Origin: Rhodospirillaceae bacterium
GTDB taxonomy: Bacteria; Pseudomonadota; Alphaproteobacteria; Kiloniellales; DSM-21159
Assembly: GCA_006969625.1 (NCBI GenBank)
Contig: CP030885.1
Coordinates: forward strand, 930,001-994,000
DNA length: 64,000 bases
Direction: 5' to 3'
How positions within the stretch are numbered: the first letter of the stretch is position 1; every line of letters starts with the position of its first letter. The translations under genes and the position numbers were made by a program. The notes beneath the pieces are model-generated. The model worked only from the letters and a program-made list of their open reading frames with translations, made no database searches and was not told the DNA's origin. Shown piece after piece: positions 1-7,712 of this stretch.

Positions 1-2
1 GG

Positions 3-104
3 TTGCCACGGCGAACTTCGACGGTCATCGAGCTGATTCAGGCGGTGGCTTACGAGGTGGGCCTTTACCCCTTGGGGTGCGCGGACAAACGCTGGTTCAC
101 GTAA
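3..104 (+). CDS. C-terminal end of an unknown protein, cut by the window start
   Basis: An open frame runs into the window and stops at TAA 102-104. The last residues read IELIQAVAYEVGLYPLGCAD and then KRWFT. The mixed composition looks coding. I do not recognise the family. A hairpin follows the stop at 126-146. The neighbouring sequence looks rearranged, so this could itself be a gene fragment. Confidence 0.3.
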   Translation: MPRRTSTVIELIQAVAYEVGLYPLGCADKRWFT

Positions 105-125
105 ATGCAGAAGGACGCTGTCAGA

Positions 126-146
126 AGCCGGTTGTAGGAACCGGCT
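126..146 (+). terminator. Perfect 8-bp hairpin after the partial gene
   Basis: Arms agccggtt (126-133) and aaccggct (139-146) are exact complements around a 5-nt loop, 22 bases after the stop codon at 104. There is no T-tract, so it may be a transcript-end stabiliser or a terminator lacking the U-run. Confidence 0.3.
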
Positions 147-166
147 AGGGCGGTTTCCGATCGAGT

Positions 167-185
167 GGAACCACTCTGTGGTTCC
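167..185. repeat. 8-bp inverted repeat in an AT-richer junction
   Basis: ggaaccac and gtggttcc flank tct. The next 50 bases are markedly more AT-rich than the rest of the window and end where homology between the two toxin cassettes begins (about 237). This looks like an intergenic repeat element or the scar of the recombination that truncated the first cassette. Confidence 0.35.
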
Positions 186-236
186 GCCAATCAGCCAAAA
201 ATCACCCTAAATCATAGTGTTAGAGCGATGCCCGAC

Positions 237-1216
237 GCGGGCGACGCCGGGGGCGGGAGCGCCGACCCGCGCGACACCCAGGTCGCCATCGGCCTCGACG
301 ACGACGACATCCCCTTCGGCCTCGGCGACGACTACGGCGCCGACATTTCCGAGGCGGAGGCCGACGCCCTCGAGGAGCTGATCGCGCGCGGCGCCGAGCT
401 GAGCGGCCTGAGCGAAGACGAGCTGACGCGCGAGCTGGAGAAGCTGGTCCCGATCTACGGCGCGCCGCTGCTCCTCGAGGACGGGCTGGAGGCGCTGGGC
501 CAGGCGCGCAAGGCCCTGGAGGACAGGGACTACCTCGACGCGCTCGCCGCCGCCGCCGACGGGGCGATCGAGCTGAGCGGTCTGGCGTTCGGCGCCGGCA
601 CCCTGGTCAAGGGCGCCAGGCTGGTCGGCAAGATCGGCGCCCGCCGGGCCCTCGATATCCTCGCCAGCCTGGCCAGGCACGGCCGCGGGCCGGGCCGGGA
701 CGGCCGCCAACCCCGCCAACCCTGCCGCCCGCCAACCCCGCCGCCCGCCTGCCCGAAGGCAGCGTCGCGCCCCTGCGCACCACCTCCGGCGCAAAGGCCC
801 GCGTCGCCGTCGCCGGCCAGCGCCGCGCCGACGTCGAGCGGCTCGACACCGCCATCGGCCACGTCACCGCGGCCGACGCCAGGTCCGTCACCGGCCTGAT
901 CGACGGCGGGCGCTTGGACATCGCCACAGATGCCGGCGAGAACGTCGTCAACATCCAGAAGTCCGGCGGCGCCGCGGCGGCCGATGCGGCCTTCGAGCGC
1001 ATCGTCAAGGAGCACGGCGGCGCGCTGGACGACGTGGTGCCGCGGGAGGGCGGGGTACGCCTCTTTACCACGCGCGACGGAACCACCTATACGCGTCGCC
1101 AGAGCAAAGGCGAGAATGGCGAAACCGTCTCGGTGATTGTCGTGGCGCCGGGCGCGAACGCCAAGAACCGTTTCGATTTCAAGGTGCGCTTCGGTGCCGA
1201 GGGGGCGGGGCGATGA
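237..1216 (+). pseudogene. Displaced C-terminal tail of a polymorphic toxin, first cassette, frameshifted
   Basis: There is no proper start: homology with the second cassette begins abruptly near 237. The first part (GLGDDYGADISEAEADALEE, then an Ala/Leu-rich helical stretch ending LASLARHG) is read in one frame to about 690. From about 725 the coherent protein continues in another frame (PEGSVAPLRTTSGAKARVAV, then a C-terminal domain starting VNIQKSGGAAAADAAFERI and ending KVRFG). A single frameshift near 690-725 therefore breaks it. The stop TGA overlaps the next gene's ATG (ATGA at 1213-1216), as in toxin-immunity pairs. The pre-domain plus small charged C-terminal domain fits a polymorphic-toxin tail (CDI/Rhs type). 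The toxic activity is unknown. An unbroken tail with the indel as an assembly error is possible. Confidence 0.6.
261..840 (+). repeat. 580-bp direct repeat, copy 1
   Basis: This matches 2500-3079 without indels and with only a handful of substitutions (mostly in the first 60 bases and near 461). It covers the toxin pre-domain and the linker. Upstream and downstream of the repeat the cassettes diverge, which gives the pattern of shared pre-domain and variable tip. Confidence 0.85.
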
Positions 1217-1911
1217 AGACCAGGGTTTTCGAGGGGGTCGAGCTGCAGGTCCTGGAGCCGGCGGAAAGCTGGGCGCAGGCGATGCCGCTCTTCGGGCGCG
1301 TCTTCGTGCTCGACGACGAGGGCGACCTGAGCGACCACGCGATCTTCCCGGGCTCCGGCCCCCTGCACCTCTTCCGCAATCCGGACTGGCAGGCGGTGGC
1401 CCTGGTCGGCGAGCCGTTCTGCGCAGAGGACGAGGAGTCGCTGCGGGGTAGGCCGCAGCGGTACCGCGACCTGCACGGCCGCGACCACCTGGCGCCGCTG
1501 TTGCGCATGCTTCGGGAACGGCACACGCCGCATCTCTACCTTGCGCACACGGACCGGCCGGATCTGCTCGAAACGCTCCTCGTCCCGCCGCGGCGCCCCG
1601 AGTTGAACGCTGCTTGGCTTAGCGACGGTCTTCTGACCATGCTCTGCAGCTTCGCCGTGGACGATCGCGCCGACTGGGGTCTGGTCGTCGACGATTACTG
1701 TATGTTCCTCGGCGGCGCGCCGGCGCTGATGCAGCGCTTCATAGCGGACTCGGGCGGACTGGACGAGCTGATCCGGCTGTTTTCGATGTACATCGAGGGG
1801 CCGGTGACGCCCGGCGAGCCCGGCTACACGGCCGGCGGAGCCCGCTTCCACCGCCGCCTCTACGACTACCTCGGCTGGCCCTGGCCGTTCGCCGAGCCGC
1901 CGCCGGCCTAA
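1213..1911 (+). CDS. Probable immunity protein of the first toxin cassette
   Basis: This is a 232-aa protein starting at ATG 1213, which overlaps the stop of the toxin tail and implies translational coupling. It has no signal peptide or membrane segment, so it should be cytosolic. It is acidic and aromatic-rich (LEPAESWAQAMPLF near the N-terminus; YDYLGWPWPFAEPP at the C-terminus). A paralogue at 3462-4178 follows the second cassette with the same overlap and the same N- and C-terminal motifs. I do not recognise the family. Position and duplication are the reasons for calling it an immunity protein. The differences between copies lie in the middle, where specificity would be expected. Confidence 0.6.
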   Translation: MKTRVFEGVELQVLEPAESWAQAMPLFGRVFVLDDEGDLSDHAIFPGSGPLHLFRNPDWQAVALVGEPFCAEDEESLRGRPQRYRDLHGRDHLAPLLRMLRERHTPHLYLAHTDRPDLLETLLVPPRRPELNAAWLSDGLLTMLCSFAVDDRADWGLVVDDYCMFLGGAPALMQRFIADSGGLDELIRLFSMYIEGPVTPGEPGYTAGGARFHRRLYDYLGWPWPFAEPPPA

Positions 1912-1919
1912 CAGAGGCG

Positions 1920-1987
1920 CGCGCTTCGGCGCGGCAGGGGCGCCTGCTGACCTGCGGCGCTCCAGACGCCTGCCGCGCCGAAGCGCG
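1920..1987. repeat. Long 19-bp inverted repeat between cassettes
   Basis: Left arm 1920-1938 (cgcgcttcggcgcggcagg) and right arm 1969-1987 are perfect complements around a 30-nt loop. It starts 9 bases after the immunity stop. It could act as a terminator-like structure or a recombination boundary. The loop sequence (about 1936-1970) recurs with about 75% identity after the second immunity gene (4211-4247). Confidence 0.6.
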
Positions 1988-3465
1988 GCGGCATCAGCCC
2001 CGGAACGGCAAGAGGGGGCGAGCGGCTCGACCCCGAGGGCCGCGCCCTTGCCCCCGACCGGGTCGAGGCCGCCCTGCGCCCGCTGCCGGCACCGGACGCC
2101 GACCTGGCGCCTCAGCCTGAAGATACGCTCCTCCACCGGATCGTCTGGCCGGACAGCCACAAGACCACCCGCGCCTACTTCCGTTGGCGCCTGACCGGAA
2201 CCGCCGACCCCGCCGAGGCCGAAGCCCGCCTCCAACGCCTCGCCGCCCCCCGCACCGGCACCGGCACCGGCACCGGCACCGGCCCAGGCACAGGCACCGG
2301 CCCAGGCGGCCTCGCCGCCGAAGCCCAGGCCAACGCCGCGGCGGCAGACGCGGCCGGCGCCGAAGCGGCAGACGCCGCCGCCGGCCAGCACGCGGACGCT
2401 GGCGACGCCGACACCCTCGCCGCCGGCGGCGGCGACGACCGGCTGGCCGCGCAAGACCCGGCGGCACCGCCGGATCGCGACGCAGCCGGGGGCGGCGGCG
2501 CCGACCCGCGCGACACGCAGGTGGCGATCGGCCTCGACGACGACGAGACTCCCTTCGGCCTCGGCGACGACTACGGCGCCGACATTTCCGAGGCGGAGGC
2601 CGACGCCCTCGAGGAGCTGATCGCGCGCGGCGCCGAGCTGAGCGGCCTGAGCGAAGACGAGCTGACGCGCGAGCTGGAGAAGCTGGTCCCGGTCCACGGC
2701 GCGCCGCTGCTCCTCGAGGACGGGCTGGAGGCGCTGGGCCAGGCGCGCAAGGCCCTGGAGGACAGGGACTACCTCGACGCGCTCGCCGCCGCCGCCGACG
2801 GGGCGATCGAGCTGAGCGGTCTGGCGTTCGGCGCCGGCACCCTGGTCAAGGGCGCCAGGCTGGTCGGCAAGATCGGCGCCCGCCGGGCCCTCGATATCCT
2901 CGCCAGCCTGGCCAGGCACGGCCGCGGGCCGGGCCGGGACGGCCGCCAACCCCGCCAACCCTGCCGCCCGCCAACCCCGCCGCCCGCCTGCCCGAGGGCA
3001 GCGTCGCGCCCCTGCGCACCACCTCCGGCGCCCAGGCCCGCGTCGCCGTCGCCGGCCAGCGCCGCGCCGACGTCGAGCGGCTGCAGGAAACGGTGTCGCA
3101 CGCTAAGGCAGGGCAGCGAGACATCCATCCTGGAGCTGATCGACGGCGGGAGGCTGCGTCACGAAGCGGGGACCCGCGAGCGGGTCGTCAACATCCAGAA
3201 GACCGGCGGCGCCGCGGCGGCCGACGCGGCCTTCGAGAAGATCGTCAAGGAGCACGGCGGCGACCCGCAGAGGATTCTCCCGGACGCAAGGGGCGTTCGC
3301 ACCTTCACCGACCCCTACGGCACGACCTACACTCGGCGCGTCAGCAAGGAACGGCAGGCCGGCGAAACCGTCTCGGCGATCATCGAGATCACGCGCGGCG
3401 GCGGTCTGCGACCCCTGGAACGGGAGCTGAAGGTGCGCTTCGGCTCCGTGGAGGCGCCGCGATGA
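1951..3465 (+). pseudogene. Displaced C-terminal tail of a polymorphic toxin, second cassette, no start codon
   Basis: The frame is open from the stop at 1948 to TGA 3465 without a credible start, so this is the tail of a larger protein. Order: a segment with HRIVWPDSHKTTRAYFRWRL; a Gly-Thr repeat (ggcacc units about 2262-2310); an Ala/Asp-rich stretch; the shared pre-domain (about 2521-2925); a segment at about 2930-3110 that only makes sense in another frame (PEGSVAPLRTTSGAQARVAV); then the C-terminal domain back in the original frame (SILELIDGG, VNIQKTGGAAAADAAF, GTTYTRRVSK, KVRFG). It shares the first cassette's frameshift but has an extra base near 3080-3120 that restores the frame. TGA overlaps ATG 3462 of the immunity gene. 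Toxin activity is unknown. Confidence 0.55.
2500..3079 (+). repeat. 580-bp direct repeat, copy 2
   Basis: This is the partner of 261-840 at a constant offset of 2239 bases. Near-identity over the pre-domain next to diverged C-terminal and immunity parts suggests recent duplication or gene conversion of the cassette backbone. Confidence 0.85.
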
Positions 3466-4178
3466 AGACCCGCAGCTACTACGGCACCGAGCTGCAGGTG
3501 CTGGAGCCGGAAGAAAGCTGGGCGCAAGCCATGCCCCGCTTCGCCGAGGTCTTCCCCCTCGACGAGGCGGGCGAGCTGAACCAGTTCGCGCTCTTTCCGC
3601 GCGGTCGGCCGGTCGACATCTTCCGCCACCGCGACTGGCAGGCGGTGGCGCTGGTGGCCGACCTCTTCTTCTATCCGGAGGAGGACTACCAGCGCCAGCG
3701 CGAGGACTGGTACCGGGAGCTGCACGGCCGCGACCACCTGGCGCCGCTGCTGCGTCTGCTCCGCGAGCGCGGTACGCCGCATTTCTACCTGGCCCACACC
3801 GCAGACCGGGACAGGCTGGAAACCGTGCTGGTGCCGCCGGAGCGCCAGGCGCTCAACGACGCCATGAGCACCGACAAGCTCTTCTTCCAACTCTGCAACT
3901 TCGCGGTGGACGAACGCTGCGACTGGGGCCTGGTGAGCGACTCCGAGGGGTTCCTCCAGTGGACGGTCCTGGGCGGCGCGCCGGCCGTGATGGAGCCCTT
4001 TATCGCCGCGTCCGGCGGCCTGGACGAGCTAATGCGGCTCTTCTCGAGGTACATCGAGGGGTGTGTGACACCCGCCAGTCCGGACTACAATGCCGGCGAG
4101 GCCCGCTTCTCGCGCGAGCTCTACGACTACCTCGGCTGGCCCTGGCCGTTTGCCGAGCCGCCGGCGGCGCCGACTTAG
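3462..4178 (+). CDS. Probable immunity protein of the second toxin cassette
   Basis: This 238-aa cytosolic protein is paralogous to the product of 1213-1911. It shares the MKTR start, LEPEESWAQAMPRF, HGRDHLAPLLR, GGLDEL and DYLGWPWPFAEPP motifs. The chosen start is ATG 3462, overlapping the toxin stop (ATGA); the frame is open much further upstream but that part is out-of-frame toxin sequence. The middle region differs from its paralogue, as expected for immunity proteins matched to different toxin variants. The family is not recognised; the immunity role is inferred from position. Confidence 0.6.
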   Translation: MKTRSYYGTELQVLEPEESWAQAMPRFAEVFPLDEAGELNQFALFPRGRPVDIFRHRDWQAVALVADLFFYPEEDYQRQREDWYRELHGRDHLAPLLRLLRERGTPHFYLAHTADRDRLETVLVPPERQALNDAMSTDKLFFQLCNFAVDERCDWGLVSDSEGFLQWTVLGGAPAVMEPFIAASGGLDELMRLFSRYIEGCVTPASPDYNAGEARFSRELYDYLGWPWPFAEPPAAPT

Positions 4179-4210
4179 GCCGGCCTAGCCGGGCGCGCGC
4201 CGCGGCTCGG

Positions 4211-4247
4211 TAGGGGGCGCCTGGCGGCCTGCGGCACGCCAAACGCC
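4211..4247 (+). repeat. Cassette-boundary repeat
   Basis: About 75% identical to 1936-1970 (both contain ggggcgcctg, cctgcggc and acgcc in the same order). Each copy lies just after an immunity gene, so it may mark the cassette edge where recombination occurs. The 254 bases between 4178 and the next feature hold no convincing gene. Confidence 0.45.
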
Positions 4248-4432
4248 AAGGGCCGCACCTGATCGCCTACCTCGGTCAGCCGCGCTCCGAAGACTCGCCC
4301 GCGCTGGCGGACGCGGCGGGTTTGTCGGAGCTGCAGCCCGGCTTCAGGTCGAGCTGCACAAGCTGTGCGTGCGGGCCGCCGGCGGACTGGTGCCCCGGTA
4401 AGCGGTCGCGGTGGCGGCCACGCCTCCGGCGA

Positions 4433-4863
4433 TCACTCCTCCGCCCAGGGCGGCGGCGGCAGAAACGGCTCGGCCCGCGCGAACAGCGGGCGGTGGTCGC
4501 CGGCCGCCGCCGCCGCAAGCAGGCGTTGGACCTCGGCCAGGAAAGCCTCCCGGCTCATGCCCCAGTCGTAGTGGTTGCGGCCCGACCAATGGCGGGCATG
4601 ACCGCCGAGATACTCCTCCGTCAATATCGCGTCCGGTCTCTCCAGCAGCTCGTGGTGCCGGTGCTTGACCTCGAGCAACGCCCAGGCGACCGCCGCAGGC
4701 GCATCGCCGCGTCCGCCGGCCGGCCCAGACGGTAGACCGCCGAGCCGCGCACGAAGTCGCGGCCGGGATCCTGCTGCAGCAACAACGGTTCCAGCGCCTC
4801 GTTGGCCCGCGGATCCACGAACAGCGGCGGCGACCAGTAGTCTGCTTCCCGCCGGTCCCTCAT
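4433..4863 (-). pseudogene. Frameshifted gene of unknown function
   Basis: On the minus strand ATG at 4863 opens MRDRREADYWSPPLFVDPRA, which runs to about 4690. There the sense shifts by one base into a frame reading WALLEVKHRHHELLERPD and HWSGRNHYDWGMSREAFLAE, ending PPPPWAEE at the TGA of 4433-4435. Joined, the product would be about 140 aa, soluble and mixed alpha/beta in composition. No family recognised. The single indel near 4680-4700 makes it a pseudogene or an assembly error. It lies between the toxin cassettes and another gene remnant. Confidence 0.5.
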
Positions 4864-4996
4864 CGATAATGAGAGTCCTGGTTGGTCATAGCGCGTCTGC
4901 CGGCTCGGTTGTAGCGGGCGACCGGCGGAGCGGGTCGGGGGAGCGCAGCCGGTCGCCCGCACGCCGGCGTGCGATGGCGGCAGGAAGCAGCCCGCC

Positions 4997-5240
4997 GTGG
5001 GCCGAGTGCGGCCCGGCCCGCACTTGGCCTGCATGGCCACAGACACCACGGGCAAGCAGGAGGTCGACCCGAAGATTCTCGACCGCGCCACCGTTTTCGC
5101 TGACGAGGCGGTTCAGTCGGTCATCGTCTGCGAGGTGCAGCAGCGCCGAGGAGATCACCCTGTTCGACGGCACCGGCGTCGACCTGCAGGACCTCGCCGT
5201 CCGCGCCGCGGTCGTCGAGCGCGCTGCCGCTGACGGAAGG
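4997..5240 (+). pseudogene. Remnant of an ornithine cyclodeaminase/mu-crystallin family gene
   Basis: From about 4997 one frame reads HLACMATDTTGKQEVDPKIL then DRATVFADEAVQSV. This closely resembles the NAD-binding part of the ornithine cyclodeaminase family, which has a GTDTKGKQELDP-like motif followed by a helix. After about 5140 the match jumps frame and skips residues to EEITLFDGTGVDLQDLAV, the family's later (D)EITLFDSTG-like motif. The rest of the gene is absent, so this is an internally deleted, frameshifted fragment with no function. The family call rests on two motifs in the right order. Confidence 0.6.
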
Positions 5241-5268
5241 GCCGCCGAGGCGGATTCTTGGGCCGGTG

Positions 5269-5649
5269 TCAGAACGCCGGCTGTAGCGTCGATTCGCTGC
5301 GCAGGCGCTCCAGGTACTGCATCAGGTTATAGATGTCCTGGGAGGTCAGTCCGAATTTCGGCATCGGCCCGTGTGCGCTCGACAGCCAAGCCTCGAAACG
5401 GGTCGGCGTCCAATAGCGCGACTTTCCGGCGATCTCGTAGACCGTCGGCAGCGGGCCCGAATAGGTCTCTTCGCTGACCGCGTGGCAATCGACGCAGTTC
5501 TCCTCGACCAGGCGTTCGCCCTCGTCCGCGGGGCTCGCTGCAGCCGGCTGCATCGCTAGCGCCAGTGCCAGCAGCGCGACGGCCAGCGCCAACGCCGCCC
5601 AGAAGGGAATCCTGAAGCAGACGGGTCGTGCAGGCGTGGGTGTGCGCAT
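5269..5649 (-). CDS. Small secreted c-type cytochrome
   Basis: A 126-aa protein with an N-terminal hydrophobic segment (about residues 12-38, ending AAASP) for export, then one heme-binding CXXCH motif (CVDCH, residues 52-56). A Met-Pro (GPMPKF, near residue 95) is the probable distal axial ligand. This is the size and layout of a periplasmic class I monoheme cytochrome c acting as an electron carrier. The redox partner is not in the window. It lies 190 bases downstream of the secreted protein at 5840-6394 on the same strand, so the two may be co-transcribed. Confidence 0.8.
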   Translation of the reverse strand: MRTPTPARPVCFRIPFWAALALAVALLALALAMQPAAASPADEGERLVEENCVDCHAVSEETYSGPLPTVYEIAGKSRYWTPTRFEAWLSSAHGPMPKFGLTSQDIYNLMQYLERLRSESTLQPAF

Positions 5650-5839
5650 CGGCCTTGTCCCTTTTCACCGCCCTTGTCCTTTTCACCGGCGCGCCGGCGC
5701 TGCGGTCCGTGGGCGGGCGCCGGCGCCCCGAACGGAACCGAGTCTAGGGGGCCTGAGGCTTCGCCCGGAACTGTCCGAAAGGAGAAAGGCTCGGCGCCCA
5801 GGGGACAGGAAGAAGCCGAAGAGCGTGGCGGGGGCTGGC

Positions 5840-6394
5840 CTACTGGGTCATGGTTTCCCGGCGCGCCAGCATGCCGACCATTGCCGTCCAGCTGTCGATC
5901 GGGGTGGCCGTGCCGCCGAAGTAGCGCCCACGGTCGTCCAACTGGCTGGTCCAGCCGCCAATGGTGTCGGCCGCGCTGGTGGAATAGCGGTAGTAGGGCA
6001 GGCCGCTGCCGGTGCCGGGAACGAAGAACGCGTTGAACGAGCCGGCGAAATCGCCCGGCCCGCGCCACGAGGAACCCTTGAAGCCGGGGAGCACGGTGCC
6101 GCCGGAATTGCGGAAGACGACGCTGCCGCCGGGACCCTGCTCGACCGTGCCGAGGTTGCCCTGCGGGTCGCGCAGCAGGTTGTCGGGGCGGATGTTATAG
6201 ACCTGATCGAGGATCATGGCCTGCCGCCCGGCCGTGCTCATGCCGACGCCGCCGTCCGGCGTATTGAAGGAAAAGGGCTTGTTGTTGAGCTGGGCACTGG
6301 CGTGCTGAGGCGCGCCGGCTACACCGAAGGCGATCAGGACGGCGCCGACGGCCAGTATGGCGGCCCGGGAGACGCTGGGAGTGGGGCGTGTCAT
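5840..6394 (-). CDS. Secreted protein of unknown function
   Basis: This 184-aa protein has a clear signal peptide (positively charged start, hydrophobic core, APQHASAQ cleavage region near residue 35). The mature part is rich in Gly, Ser, Thr and Tyr (GGSVVFRNSGGTVLPGFKGS; LPYYRYSTSAADTIGGW), which suggests a beta-rich extracellular or periplasmic domain. Start ATG 6394 is supported by an AGGAGG ribosome site 7 bases upstream. No cysteines are visible in the mature part. No family recognised. Confidence 0.7.
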   Translation of the reverse strand: MTRPTPSVSRAAILAVGAVLIAFGVAGAPQHASAQLNNKPFSFNTPDGGVGMSTAGRQAMILDQVYNIRPDNLLRDPQGNLGTVEQGPGGSVVFRNSGGTVLPGFKGSSWRGPGDFAGSFNAFFVPGTGSGLPYYRYSTSAADTIGGWTSQLDDRGRYFGGTATPIDSWTAMVGMLARRETMTQ

Positions 6395-6749
6395 GTCTCA
6401 ACCTCCTGAAGGACGGCCGGGCCGGTTACCTGGTGCGCCGGCGCAGCGGCGCGGTCGAAGGGGCAAGCGTCCCTTCGCCCGCCGACGGAACGCAAGCGGG
6501 CGGCGACGCCTCCCAAGTCAAGGTGAGCCCCTCTCCGAACGCGCTCAACCGCCACGGTTCGGTCCTACCCGGATGCCGTCGCGCCTATCCGAACCGAAGG
6601 GGTGGAGACGGCTCCGGGACTATCCGAAGAAGGTAGGCCGTCCCTCCTCTGCGACCGTCGCCCATCGGGCCGGAGGATTGTCGCGCGCGCATGAGGGACC
6701 CTAGCTTGCGACCACGACAGCTCGTGTTCTTGCGAAACGGAGACCTGCC
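6395..6749. other. Intergenic region between divergent secreted-protein genes
   Basis: 355 bases without a gene. It must hold the promoters of the minus-strand secreted protein and the plus-strand IalB-like gene. I see no clear -35/-10 pair, palindrome or RNA gene in it. Confidence 0.5.
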
Positions 6750-7205
6750 ATGCGTGTCGCCCCTGTCGCCACCGCTGTACTTTTCGCCGGCTCGGTTGGT
6801 CTCGCGCTGCCGGCCAGTGCGGCCGACATCCGATCGATGCAGGACTGGAACGTCACCTGCGAGGCCAGCACCTGCACAGCACACTTCGATGGGACCGGCG
6901 TGCAGATGATCGTCGCCCCCTCCGGCGCTGGCCTGCGCCGGACGACCGTCCGCATCAGCCCGAACAGCGCCCAGGGCGAGCCCGTCGCCATCCGCCTGGA
7001 CAGCGGCTGGCAGGCCGGCCTGACCGTCGTCGGCTGCGACGCCCGGGCGTGCGTCGCCCGCGTGGCCGCCGAGCGACAGGCCGCGATCGAGCGCGCATTC
7101 GCCGCGGCACGCGAAGGGGTCGTGGCCTACAAGGTCGAGAACCGCCTGGTGATCGCGCCGATTTCGCTGATGGGCTTCACCGCCGCCACCGACATGGTCG
7201 AGTAG
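6750..7205 (+). CDS. IalB-family (invasion-associated locus B) periplasmic protein
   Basis: A 151-aa protein with a signal peptide (cleavage after LPASAAD, near residue 24). The mature part shows the IalB layout: an early W and Cys pair (WNVTCEASTC), a central strand with VAIRLDSGWQ, a second Cys pair (GCDARAC) and the C-terminal PISLMGFTAATDMV typical of the family. The four cysteines probably form two disulfides in the periplasm. IalB proteins are widespread in alphaproteobacteria and mostly uncharacterised. Start ATG 6750 has GGAG upstream. Confidence 0.7.
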   Translation: MRVAPVATAVLFAGSVGLALPASAADIRSMQDWNVTCEASTCTAHFDGTGVQMIVAPSGAGLRRTTVRISPNSAQGEPVAIRLDSGWQAGLTVVGCDARACVARVAAERQAAIERAFAAAREGVVAYKVENRLVIAPISLMGFTAATDMVE

Positions 7206-7712
7206 CTGCGCCGTAGACCTGCCGTCACCGCACGACGCGGCGACGGCACCCGGCGTGCACCACCGATTTGTCACAACCGACCCCCGGCGCTCCGGCGACC
7301 GGGGAGGCTTTCTGCCTGTGCGGGCCGAAGCGCGGAAAGTGTGCAATTTCAGGCCGCAAGATCCCTTAAAGGGACGATCAGGCGGGTGAGGTCTACCACC
7401 ATGGGTCTAGGGGGCCTAGACCCTTAAGCCCATAGCGCTCGCCTGGTCGGTGGCAGCATGCTTGGGCTGCGCTCCCGGACAGGAAAGAGTAGACCTCGGA
7501 CAAAGGAAGGAAGCCGGCGCAAACCGGCAGTTCCCCAGCTATCGACCCGGACGGGCGCACACCGCGAACGGAAACCCAAGTGGACACGCGTTTCGAGTAG
7601 GGCGCAGTCGGGAAGACGGGTCGCCGTCCACGGCAGGGCACAAGGAACCAAAAAAGGCCGCGCCGATCGCTTGGGAGCGACGGCTGAGCTGCCGGTATAG
7701 CAGAGAGGAGCT
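7206..7712. other. 507-bp intergenic region upstream of the first LuxR regulator
   Basis: No convincing gene. It contains two palindromes: tccct-taa-aggga (about 7363-7375) and a perfect 9+3+9 inverted repeat at 7403-7423. Long regulated 5' regions are common upstream of CsgD-type regulators, so this may be a multi-input promoter. No -10/-35 pair is clear. Confidence 0.5.
7403..7423. promoter_or_regulatory. Perfect 9-bp inverted repeat (operator or terminator stem)
   Basis: gggtctagg and cctagaccc flank ggg. The ctag cores and short 3-base spacer favour either a compact protein-binding site or a tight hairpin. It lies about 290 bases before the LuxR start at 7713. Confidence 0.4.

Noticed and set aside
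1087..2958. A 623-codon minus-strand frame over the toxin cassettes
   Set aside because: The plus strand carries the immunity gene and conserved toxin text, duplicated in the same sense; the minus frame has no recognisable domain.
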